Below, piece by piece: positions 1 through 7,104 of a stretch of DNA of 47,070 nucleotides. The position numbers and the translations under genes were made by a program. The stretch comes from Bdellovibrionota bacterium. Lineage in GTDB: Bacteria; Bdellovibrionota; UBA1018; CAUJDS01. Positions within the stretch are counted from its first letter, which is position 1, and every line of letters starts with the position of its first letter. The stretch covers positions 1 through 47,070 of the forward strand of contig CAUJDS010000032.1 in NCBI GenBank assembly GCA_963169695.1, in the 5' to 3' direction. Under the pieces are notes generated by a model. The model was not told where the DNA came from. It did no database searches and worked only from the letters and a program-made list of their open reading frames with translations.

Positions 1-1102
1 TGCCAATCTTAGAATCTGCACCGATATGCGACTCTGGACGGAGGTGAGCATAGGGACCAATCTGGCACCGACTTCCAACTTGAGAGGCCGTGATCACTGA
101 TCCTACCTTGATGTGTGCTTGTTGGCCGATTTTGGCATTCTCCAAAACCACATGGGCGTCGAGTACTGCGCCTTCTTCTACAGAAGTAGCGCCTCGCAAA
201 CTCACTCCGGGACCGACATGAACTCCTTTGAACAATCGAACGCCAAGGTCCAACCAAACAGATCCGGGATCTACGAATCGAACTCCTTGAATCGCCCAGT
301 GTTTCACCAATCGACGGTTGAGGATTGCGGAAGCTTCGGACCATTCCCAAGGATTATTAACTCCCTTGAGATCCAAGTTATCTTTCCACTGCAAAACGTC
401 GATTTTCTTACTCGAGCGTGCTGCGTGCAATACGAGATCCGTGAGGTAGTATTCTTTTTGAGCATTCTTCGTGTTGAGCTTTTCTACCCCTGCCCGCAGA
501 AAACTCGTCTTAAACAAATAAACCGAAGTCGCGACCTCGTTGATTTCCTTTTCGCGCGCATTGGCATCTTTGTCTTCGACGATTCTTAATACTGGCCCCT
601 TCTTCCCTCGTCGAATAACACGTCCATATCCTGCAGGTTCTTGCGGTTGGCAGGTTACCATTCGCATTACAACTTCAGAGCCTGGAATCTCGGCCACTTG
701 CCGAATCAAATGTGCCGTCATCAAAGGCTGGTCACCCGGCAAAATGCAAGTCCAGCTCTTGCTTGACGGAAGCGCCTTACCCCAAGGTGAGTGAAGTGCT
801 GTTCGAACAGCGTCTCCCGTTCCTAAAAGTTGCTCTTGAAACAAAAAATGCAACTGCAGTTGTGGAAAATAGCACGGTGCCCTGTCGTTGATGGCTTTTT
901 CGACGCGCTCGCGCCCGTATCCAACGACGACCCCCACCGATGCCTTCGGATCAGCCTCTGCTATTGTGCGCAAAACATGAATGACCATAGGCTCGCCAGC
1001 CAGAGTCATCAGCACTTTGGGTTCATCGGATTGCATCCGATTTCCGCGCCCAGCAGCCAAAACTAAGTAGTTCACTTGAATATCAGACTTACCATTCTGC
1101 AT
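1..1102 (-). CDS. glmU: GlmU, bifunctional UDP-GlcNAc pyrophosphorylase / GlcN-1-P acetyltransferase (C-terminus off window)
   Basis: Makes UDP-N-acetylglucosamine for peptidoglycan and LPS: the C-terminal domain acetylates glucosamine-1-phosphate and the N-terminal domain uridylylates it. Translating the minus strand from the ATG at 1102 gives MQNGKSDIQVNYLVLAAGRG, then NRM and EPKV, which is the nucleotidyltransferase loop (usual form LAAGxGTxM...PKV, here with Asn for Thr). LGTGDAVRTA and LPGDQPLM follow. Beyond about residue 250 the sequence turns into left-handed beta-helix hexapeptides, including GPYAHLRPESHIG, typical of the acetyltransferase half. The frame is open to base 1, so about 367 residues are present of the roughly 450 usual. 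It is divergent from the dksA-like gene, with a 190-bp gap between the two starts. Confidence 0.93.
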   Translation of the reverse strand, partial: MQNGKSDIQVNYLVLAAGRGNRMQSDEPKVLMTLAGEPMVIHVLRTIAEADPKASVGVVVGYGRERVEKAINDRAPCYFPQLQLHFLFQEQLLGTGDAVRTALHSPWGKALPSSKSWTCILPGDQPLMTAHLIRQVAEIPGSEVVMRMVTCQPQEPAGYGRVIRRGKKGPVLRIVEDKDANAREKEINEVATSVYLFKTSFLRAGVEKLNTKNAQKEYYLTDLVLHAARSSKKIDVLQWKDNLDLKGVNNPWEWSEASAILNRRLVKHWAIQGVRFVDPGSVWLDLGVRLFKGVHVGPGVSLRGATSVEEGAVLDAHVVLENAKIGQQAHIKVGSVITASQVGSRCQIGPYAHLRPESHIGADSKIG

Positions 1103-1295
1103 GAGGATTGGTTCTCTCTGAGTCGGGTTGGAAATTCAAGAACGGAACCGCTTCGTCTCGCTGCAGCATAGAGAACTTGGGAAGTGAGTCTTTTTCTATC
1201 AACTAATCTAACTGAATTCTTGAACAAATTTATTTGTAATCTCAGACATCATTAGTAAGATATCGCATAAGTCCAAGATTGATCGGGGGATTTTC

Positions 1296-1658
1296 ATGGA
1301 TTCAAAATTATTAGAGAAATTTCGAAAGCTCTTATTCGTCGAAAAACAGAGAATCATTAACAATTCAAAGATTTCCATTTTGCAAGAGATGAATATCTCT
1401 CGCGATGACCTCCCAGATGAGACCGACCTAGCCGCAACCGAAATCAACCAAAGCTTGATCCTCAGACTACGAGACCGCGAGAGACAGCTCCTCAACAAAA
1501 TTGAGCAAGCGCTTCAGCGGATCGAAGATCGAAGCTTTGGTGTTTGCGAAACCTGCGAGGAGCCCATCGAACCCAAGCGCCTCGAGGTTCGGCCGGTTTC
1601 GACCCTCTGTATTTCTTGCAAAGAAAAACAAGAGCACCTCGAAAAAGTTTACGCGTAA
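1296..1658 (+). CDS. dksA: DksA/TraR-family zinc-finger RNA polymerase regulator
   Basis: 120 residues with the DksA layout. An N-terminal helical hairpin carries the acidic tip DDLPDETDLAATE (about residues 37-49), the part that in DksA enters the RNA polymerase secondary channel and works with ppGpp. A C-terminal four-cysteine zinc finger follows: CETCEEP at about residue 85 and CISC at about residue 108. The length is shorter than E. coli DksA (151) but usual for DksA-like proteins. The ATG at 1296 has a strong GGGGG ribosome-binding site eight bases upstream. The VKOR-DsbA gene follows in the same direction within 45 bp. Assignment to the family is firm; whether it is the main DksA or an accessory paralogue cannot be told from one locus. 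Confidence 0.9.
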   Translation: MDSKLLEKFRKLLFVEKQRIINNSKISILQEMNISRDDLPDETDLAATEINQSLILRLRDRERQLLNKIEQALQRIEDRSFGVCETCEEPIEPKRLEVRPVSTLCISCKEKQEHLEKVYA

Positions 1659-1700
1659 AACTACCTCGACGTGGGTCAGAAGGTCCTTTATTCTCGGGGT

Positions 1701-2855
1701 ATGAAAACACCTCGATTGCTCACATGGGTAAGTCTGCTTGCATTGCTTGGCGCGGGAATTGCTGCGTACCAAACGGCCCAGCATTTTCAACTGAGGTCTG
1801 TCCCTCAGAGCTTTACTTCTTTTTGCAGCGTCAATGAAGTCATTGATTGTGACGCCGTCCAACTGAGTCACTACTCGGAAGTATTTCCCGGAGTTCCCCT
1901 TGCGGGCATGGGACTTGGATGGTTTGTAGCACTTTTGATACTTACGATCATCGCTAGAAATCCATTTAAGAGAAAAGATGCGCTTCAATTTGCCTGGATC
2001 ATGGCGTCAGTCGGGTCATTAGTTTCGATCGCCTATGCCGCAATCATGATTGGGATACTTAAGAAGCACTGTCTGCTTTGCTGGGGAATCGATCTCATCA
2101 ATTGGAGTTCGTTCTTCATGCTGTTAACCCTACATCGCTCCCACAAGAACCAGGCTGCGGGAGTGGGCCGACCTTTTCTTACTTATTCTTCGATACTCGG
2201 AGGGTGCCTTGTCGTCATGATAGCGATTTCTTGGATGGTCAATTCCAATCGACCATCGGTGGACCTAGTTGAAAGAGAAGTTCAAAAAATACTTGCGCGC
2301 ACACCCGAGTCCCTGGACCTGAGCGACGGGCACCTTGTTATAGGCCCTAACAATGCGCCCATTACCATCGTCAAGTTTAGTGACTATCAATGTCCTGCTT
2401 GCCGAATGGGTGCGCTCACGCTCCATCCAGCAATGAAGCGGTATGAAGGAAAAGTCAGACTGGTTCTAAAGAATTTTCCGCTAAATGCAAGGTGCAACCC
2501 TTCGGTGAATTCAGAGATGCACCGCTATTCCTGCCAAGCAGCCAAGGCTATCCTTTGCGCAGAATCCTCCGGGAGAGTCCTACCTGTCTATCAAGCCTTT
2601 TTTGAAAACCAGGCCACACTCAGTGATGAATCCATACGAGATCTATCCCTTCAAAACGGTGTGCCCTCTCAGGACTACGATCGATGCATCAAGAGTCCAG
2701 AAACGGAGTCCCTTCTTCAGAAGCAAGTCGCTATGGGAAGCAGCCTCCAAATCCGATCTACGCCCACTTTCTTTATCAACGGCTATCGCATCGAGGGATT
2801 TTTACCGAGCGATGTTTGGAATGTATTGATTGAGCACTTTTTGAATGCAAAATAA
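1701..2855 (+). CDS. VKOR - DsbA-like thioredoxin fusion, disulfide-forming protein
   Basis: Predicted to oxidise cysteines of exported proteins and pass the electrons to quinone in one polypeptide. Residues about 10-165 form the membrane VKOR domain with its loop cysteines (SFCSVNEVIDCDAV) and the CLLC redox centre next to the quinone site. A linker with one more membrane segment (about 165-185) leads to a DsbA/thioredoxin-like domain with KFSDYQCPACRMG (active-site CPAC), further cysteines, and STPTFFING containing the cis-Pro. I start it at the ATG at 1701 (GGGG just upstream); a GTG at 1671 in frame would add ten residues. The last 11 bases overlap tatD. VKOR-thioredoxin fusions are known in bacteria lacking the DsbB route. 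Confidence 0.88.
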   Translation: MKTPRLLTWVSLLALLGAGIAAYQTAQHFQLRSVPQSFTSFCSVNEVIDCDAVQLSHYSEVFPGVPLAGMGLGWFVALLILTIIARNPFKRKDALQFAWIMASVGSLVSIAYAAIMIGILKKHCLLCWGIDLINWSSFFMLLTLHRSHKNQAAGVGRPFLTYSSILGGCLVVMIAISWMVNSNRPSVDLVEREVQKILARTPESLDLSDGHLVIGPNNAPITIVKFSDYQCPACRMGALTLHPAMKRYEGKVRLVLKNFPLNARCNPSVNSEMHRYSCQAAKAILCAESSGRVLPVYQAFFENQATLSDESIRDLSLQNGVPSQDYDRCIKSPETESLLQKQVAMGSSLQIRSTPTFFINGYRIEGFLPSDVWNVLIEHFLNAK

Positions 2856-3654
2856 ACTCGAATTTCATGGACTCATCGATACCCATTGCCACCTCGACTA
2901 TGACTATGCGCCTAAGTCTCTTGCTGACATCCTTCAAGATGCGATGGCTCAAGGAGTAGATGGATTCGTCACCATCGGAACAGAAATTCCAAGAATACCA
3001 GGGATGCAAAACATTTCTGAACGATACCCGAGAGTCTTCCATACCGTGGGCGTTCATCCCCACGAAGCTTCCACTATTCAAGAAAGTGACTATGCCGTTT
3101 TAGAGTCGGCGGTAAAGCACTCCAAATGCGTAGCCATTGGTGAAATTGGACTCGACTACTATTACGAGCACTCTCCCAAAGATTTGCAGATTCTGCACTT
3201 AGAGCGACAGCTGGACCTTGCACGTCGAACGGGGAAGCCAGTTGTCATCCACTCACGCGACGCCGAAGAAGTACTGCTCCCGCTGCTGGACCGCTACGCC
3301 AAATCCCTCGGTCATGGAAAGTGCCCAGGAGTGATCCATTGCTTCTCTGGTACGGAAGCATTTGGAAGGGCCTGTTTGGATTTAGGATTTTTTATTTCGT
3401 TCTCTGGCATTCTAACTTTTAAGAAGTCCGAGGACCTTCGAACGGCAGCAGAGCACTACCCCCTCGATCGCATCGTGGTAGAAACTGATGCACCTTTTTT
3501 AGCCCCGGTACCTTATCGAGGAAAGAAGTGCGAGCCTTCTATGGTGAATCAAACGGCTCTGACTTTGTCCCAAATTAAGCAAATTCCTCTAGATCAAGTG
3601 AAGCGCCAAACAACGCTCAATGCCCAAAAGCTCTTCGAGTTCATTTCAACTTAA
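2845..3654 (+). CDS. tatD: TatD-family metal-dependent DNase
   Basis: A 269-residue TIM-barrel hydrolase of the TatD family, which binds two metals and acts as a DNA exonuclease in characterised members. Visible signatures in order: GLIDTHCHLDYD (HxH metal ligands, about residues 9-20), VGVHPHEA, AIGEIGLDYYYEHSPKDLQ (bridging Glu and TatD signature), VIHSRDAEE, GVIHCFSGT and VVETDAPFLAPVPYRGKKCEP (C-terminal Asp and the characteristic Arg-Gly/Glu-Pro motif). Length is normal. The start ATG lies inside the end of the VKOR-DsbA gene (ATGCAAAATAA), implying translational coupling. Its 3' end overlaps the 3' end of the convergent gene by 14 bp. Confidence 0.94.
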   Translation: MQNKLEFHGLIDTHCHLDYDYAPKSLADILQDAMAQGVDGFVTIGTEIPRIPGMQNISERYPRVFHTVGVHPHEASTIQESDYAVLESAVKHSKCVAIGEIGLDYYYEHSPKDLQILHLERQLDLARRTGKPVVIHSRDAEEVLLPLLDRYAKSLGHGKCPGVIHCFSGTEAFGRACLDLGFFISFSGILTFKKSEDLRTAAEHYPLDRIVVETDAPFLAPVPYRGKKCEPSMVNQTALTLSQIKQIPLDQVKRQTTLNAQKLFEFIST

Positions 3655-4492
3655 CGGGAGACACGGGCGTTTCGTTAGAAGCGTTTTTTCGAATTTTTTT
3701 GTCTGCTTCCTCTTCGGGTATTTTCCCATCCCAAAGAGGCGAGTCTGAAGCAACCGTGTATTTGACGACGCTGTAAGCCCCCACATAAAGAATGACAATG
3801 GCAGGTACAAGGAAAATGCTCAAAACACCCCAAGCAACGGAAGCGAGACCCCACGAGACAATTCCAATTCCATGCAACATAAGTACGGCGACCGCCCCAA
3901 CTACGAGTCCCATGCAAATCCACTCAAACCCATTCCATCCTGGCTCTTCTTGAACCGGAGCCTCGTTGGATCCTGGCTCACCCTGCTTTGCAGAAAGTTC
4001 GGCTACTGCGTTTTCCAACCACGCATGAACGGAGTACGCGCCTTTAAGTGATTGATCGATCTCTTGTATCGTCCGATTAAAAAAAAGCTGATTTAGCGCC
4101 TTTGCTTGGTCACGCGGATCACGCAGAGGCTTTCGCTCCCATTTTTCGAAAAGCACGGTGAGCGCTTCGCTATCACTTGCGTACGCTCGCTGCTTCATTC
4201 CTTCTATTCTATTGTAAAGAGCGTCGACACCAGCGGCGTCCAATTGATCAATTTTCGCATTCTCTGCATCTAACCGAGGTTGAAGGGTCGATCGCAACTT
4301 GCCCCGAAATCGCTGTATTCCCTCAGGACCTTTCCATGACTCAAGCCCCTCAGAGTCTAGCGCGGTTCTCAGCGTCTGAAGGATGCTTGCCTTGTCCCGC
4401 GTAAGCCGGTCTTTCAGTGGCTCCGTGGCTTGTGCAAGGCCGCCATAGGTCCATGAATAAATGAGCAAAAGAAAAAAAGAAAATCCCCGCAT
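3641..4492 (-). CDS. hypothetical exported membrane-anchored protein
   Basis: Not recognised. From the ATG at 4492 it begins MRGFSFFLLLIYSWTYGGLA, a signal peptide with likely cleavage near AQA. About 150 charged, helical residues follow (KDRLTRDKASILQTLRTAL and similar), then at least two strongly hydrophobic segments after PGWNGFEWICMGLVVGAVAV and a basic tail. It could be a periplasmic helical domain held to the inner membrane by a C-terminal hairpin. The open frame continues 64 codons upstream, but that part is Gly/Cys-rich and unlike a leader. A GGGGG run 10 nt upstream favours 4492, although an ATG at 4507 is possible. Upstream it is divergent from the YhaM-like gene. Confidence 0.65.
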   Translation of the reverse strand: MRGFSFFLLLIYSWTYGGLAQATEPLKDRLTRDKASILQTLRTALDSEGLESWKGPEGIQRFRGKLRSTLQPRLDAENAKIDQLDAAGVDALYNRIEGMKQRAYASDSEALTVLFEKWERKPLRDPRDQAKALNQLFFNRTIQEIDQSLKGAYSVHAWLENAVAELSAKQGEPGSNEAPVQEEPGWNGFEWICMGLVVGAVAVLMLHGIGIVSWGLASVAWGVLSIFLVPAIVILYVGAYSVVKYTVASDSPLWDGKIPEEEADKKIRKNASNETPVSPVKLK

Positions 4493-4627
4493 ACCTAGAG
4501 CCCCCATTCCCGAAAAGTGACACGATCCCGGAACGAAGTCAAAGGACCCTGGCGCTGCAGTCGTTCCACTTTTAGGGTTGAATCCTCCGAGGATTCCGGC
4601 TAGGTTCGTGCCTCGGCACAAAGCGTT

Positions 4628-5659
4628 ATGACAACACCAGTAACTACTTCGACCCCTGACAGGCAGACCATTCGACAACTCCAAGATGGAGATTCCGTCG
4701 CTACTTCTTTTCTAATTAAGTACAGCGCCATCCAGACTGGTAAAACTGGCAAGCCGTACATGAATTTAATCTTTATGGACCGGACCGGAGAAATTGAGGC
4801 GCGGGTCTGGGACTTGGTTCCTCAGTACACCAACCTTGCGGTACGAGATGCGTTTGTAGAAGTCATTGGTCGCTGCAAGTACTTTCAGGGGCGACCACAA
4901 ATCACCGTCAAAACCATCAAACTATTGAGAGAAGATGAAGTGAATCCAGCCGATTTTATTGCAGATTCTCCAGTAGATCCGGAAGCATTGTACGGACAGT
5001 TGCTCCGTTTTATTGAAAGCATGGAAGATCCTCACTATCGCGCCCTCGCTGAGTCGATTCTCATCGAAGATGAAGACGTTGTATCGCGACTAAAGATTGC
5101 CCCGGCCGCAAAGTCCGTTCACCATGCCTATCGCTCGGGACTTTTGGATCACATCATTTCGGTGGTGGGTCTCTTAGATAAAGTTTCACAGCACTATGGC
5201 TCAATGGTGAATCGAGACCTCCTTCTTTTGGGAGGGTTTTTTCACGATATCGCCAAAATCTGGGAATTGAGTTACGAGCGAGTCACCGACTATACGGATG
5301 AAGGACGGCTCGTCGGCCATCTCGTAATGGGATTTGAGCTGATTTCTAAGAAAATTGACGAATTGAATGCCATACCAGGCAAGCTGCCAACACCGTTTAC
5401 GACCGAAAAAGCCCTACTCGTCAAACACGTCATCCTCGCACACCACGGTGAACTCGAGTATGGCTCTCCAAAGCGGCCCAAGGTCTTAGAAGCTCATATC
5501 GTGCACGAAATCGATGACCTGGATTCTAAGATCCAGTCCATTTCCACCATCATTCGGCAAGACCAAACCCCTGGTCGATGGACTTCTCTGAGCCGTCAGT
5601 ATGAGCGATACTTCTATAAGACTCCCTGGTTGACCCAGCCACCGCCATCTGAATATTAA
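4628..5659 (+). CDS. YhaM-like 3'-5' exoribonuclease (OB fold + HD domain)
   Basis: 343 residues matching the YhaM layout. The N-terminal OB-fold nucleic-acid-binding domain (about 10-105) contains KTGKPYMNLIFMDRTGEIEA and a YFQGRPQITV strand. A helical linker follows, then an HD metal-dependent phosphohydrolase domain with HHAYRSGLLDH (first His cluster, about 160), LLGGFFHDIAK (HD doublet, about 206), VKHVILAHHGELEYGSP and EAHIVHEIDDLDSK. YhaM enzymes degrade single-stranded RNA and DNA 3' to 5'. The end after NPADFIADSPVDPEAL matches the usual linker. No neighbour clearly shares its function. The start ATG at 4628 has no strong Shine-Dalgarno sequence. Confidence 0.87.
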   Translation: MTTPVTTSTPDRQTIRQLQDGDSVATSFLIKYSAIQTGKTGKPYMNLIFMDRTGEIEARVWDLVPQYTNLAVRDAFVEVIGRCKYFQGRPQITVKTIKLLREDEVNPADFIADSPVDPEALYGQLLRFIESMEDPHYRALAESILIEDEDVVSRLKIAPAAKSVHHAYRSGLLDHIISVVGLLDKVSQHYGSMVNRDLLLLGGFFHDIAKIWELSYERVTDYTDEGRLVGHLVMGFELISKKIDELNAIPGKLPTPFTTEKALLVKHVILAHHGELEYGSPKRPKVLEAHIVHEIDDLDSKIQSISTIIRQDQTPGRWTSLSRQYERYFYKTPWLTQPPPSEY

Positions 5660-5674
5660 ATTAATTTTTATATT

Positions 5675-5702
5675 TTGACACTATCAGCATATAAACTATT
5701 AA
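5675..5702 (+). promoter_or_regulatory. possible sigma-70-type promoter before the PilZ gene
   Basis: A perfect -35 hexamer TTGACA (5675-5680) is followed after 16 bp by TATTAA (5697-5702), in a very AT-rich 110-bp gap between the YhaM-like gene and the PilZ gene. The -10 match is only partial. Confidence 0.35.
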
Positions 5703-5769
5703 TATTATAGGTTATTTTCAAATACCCATTAATTGACTATATGCGTTAACTGAGCGATCCTAGTAGGGT

Positions 5770-6174
5770 ATGAGACCAGCACCCAGATATCCATTAGACT
5801 ATCCAGTTACACTCCTTCGTGGAACGGAGGGAATTGCGGAAGTCATTCCTGCCATGAGCTTTAACTTAAGCAAGAACGGTATTGGACTTCGGCTACAGAA
5901 GCCCTGCGACTTTAAAATTGATGAGGAGATCCGCGTCTCCCTCCAGCAGTCCGAGCCGGACGATCCAGCGGAGAGCCTCATTCTTGAAGCCAAAGTGATT
6001 TGGCAAAACGAGGACTTCTGCGGGCTGAAAATTACCAAAATTTCTGAACGCTCGCGCAAGCGATACCAGGACCTACTCGAAGGGTTCGAAGCACTTTGGA
6101 CTGCCCAGCCACTCGCCTCTTTGCCTACGTCCTCCGCTGCTCTTCCCTTAATGGCAAAGCGAAAAGCGGCTTAG
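5770..6174 (+). CDS. single-domain PilZ protein, probable c-di-GMP receptor
   Basis: 134 residues, essentially one PilZ domain. The N-terminal RxxxR c-di-GMP-binding motif is RPAPR (residues 2-6), and the second motif (D/NxSxxG) is NLSKNGIG at about residue 33. Beta-strand segments ILEAKVIWQNEDFCGLKI follow, then a helix. The last ~25 residues are Ala/Ser/Pro-rich and probably disordered. PilZ-only proteins act as c-di-GMP-responsive adaptors for motility, secretion or envelope enzymes; the target here is unknown. It starts at 5770 after TAGGGT and stands alone in its transcription unit, with ygfZ 54 bp downstream. Confidence 0.85.
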   Translation: MRPAPRYPLDYPVTLLRGTEGIAEVIPAMSFNLSKNGIGLRLQKPCDFKIDEEIRVSLQQSEPDDPAESLILEAKVIWQNEDFCGLKITKISERSRKRYQDLLEGFEALWTAQPLASLPTSSAALPLMAKRKAA

Positions 6175-6228
6175 TACCGTACGACCCTTTCTTGAAACTC
6201 TCTTGCAGATCACATAAGGTCCAAGGCT

Positions 6229-7104
6229 ATGCAGCTACGCTTGGACCCCAGAGACCACTGGTCGTGGATAGACGCAACGGGAAAGGACTTTGGAGATTTA
6301 CTCCATCGCATTGCTACAGCTGACTTTCGTAAGATTACCGTCGGAAAACAACTCCCTTCCTTCCTCCTCACCGCCTCCGGAAAAATTCAGACCCAGTGGA
6401 CCACCTTGTGCACTGGCGCAGAATCGTGGGTACTCGGCTTTGAAGAAAGAGAAGGTTTTCAGGCGAAGAAGCGTTTTCTGGACACACTGGAGTTCTATAC
6501 TTTTGCCGAAAAATATCGAATGGAACCCCCTTCGAATGAGCATCAGACTCTTTGGACCTTAGGCAATGTGCCAAGCTTGGACGCCCCTGAGCTTATCCAG
6601 ATGGCTGGCGACTCTCGCTTTGGTGAAAAGTGGACTATCTGGCGAGGACCTCCGACTCTTCTTCAGTCCATTCTTGGAACCTTCACCGAAACTACTTGGG
6701 AGTACTTAGAGCACCTACGAATTCAAAGTGGATATCCGGCCTTGGGCAAAGAACTCACGGAAGATGCGACGCCTCTGGATGTGGGTGACTTGCGGGGCAT
6801 CTCTATTTCAAAGGGTTGCTACCCGGGTCAAGAAGTCATCGAACGGACACTTGCCAAAGGTTCACCTGCAAAAAAGCTAGTTCAGCTCCAGCTCAGTGCT
6901 TCGACCAGTGAATCCGGATCTGAGCTCTTCGATGAGAATCAAGAGCGCATAGGCACGATTACTTCTGTTTCTACCTTTAGCCAACCCGCGCTAGCATTGG
7001 GATTCGTAAAAAAAACACATGCAAAAATCGGCGCTCAGGTTAGATTAGCTTCAGGTGGCACGGGTCAAATCCTCTCTATTCGCGAACTCCCTCAGAGTCC
7101 TTAG
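6229..7104 (+). CDS. ygfZ: YgfZ/GcvT-like folate-binding protein for Fe-S enzyme maintenance
   Basis: 291 residues with the diagnostic YgfZ motif KGCYPGQEVIERT (about 201-213), containing the conserved Cys of KGCYxGQE. The N-terminal half resembles the GcvT tetrahydrofolate-binding fold (DHWSWIDATGKDFGDLLHRI). YgfZ (IBA57 in eukaryotes) helps assemble or repair certain [4Fe-4S] enzymes. The C-terminal ~50 residues (GTITSVSTFSQPALALGFV) form the small terminal barrel. Its 3' end overlaps the start of the next, functionally unrelated gene by 50 bp. Confidence 0.9.
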   Translation: MQLRLDPRDHWSWIDATGKDFGDLLHRIATADFRKITVGKQLPSFLLTASGKIQTQWTTLCTGAESWVLGFEEREGFQAKKRFLDTLEFYTFAEKYRMEPPSNEHQTLWTLGNVPSLDAPELIQMAGDSRFGEKWTIWRGPPTLLQSILGTFTETTWEYLEHLRIQSGYPALGKELTEDATPLDVGDLRGISISKGCYPGQEVIERTLAKGSPAKKLVQLQLSASTSESGSELFDENQERIGTITSVSTFSQPALALGFVKKTHAKIGAQVRLASGGTGQILSIRELPQSP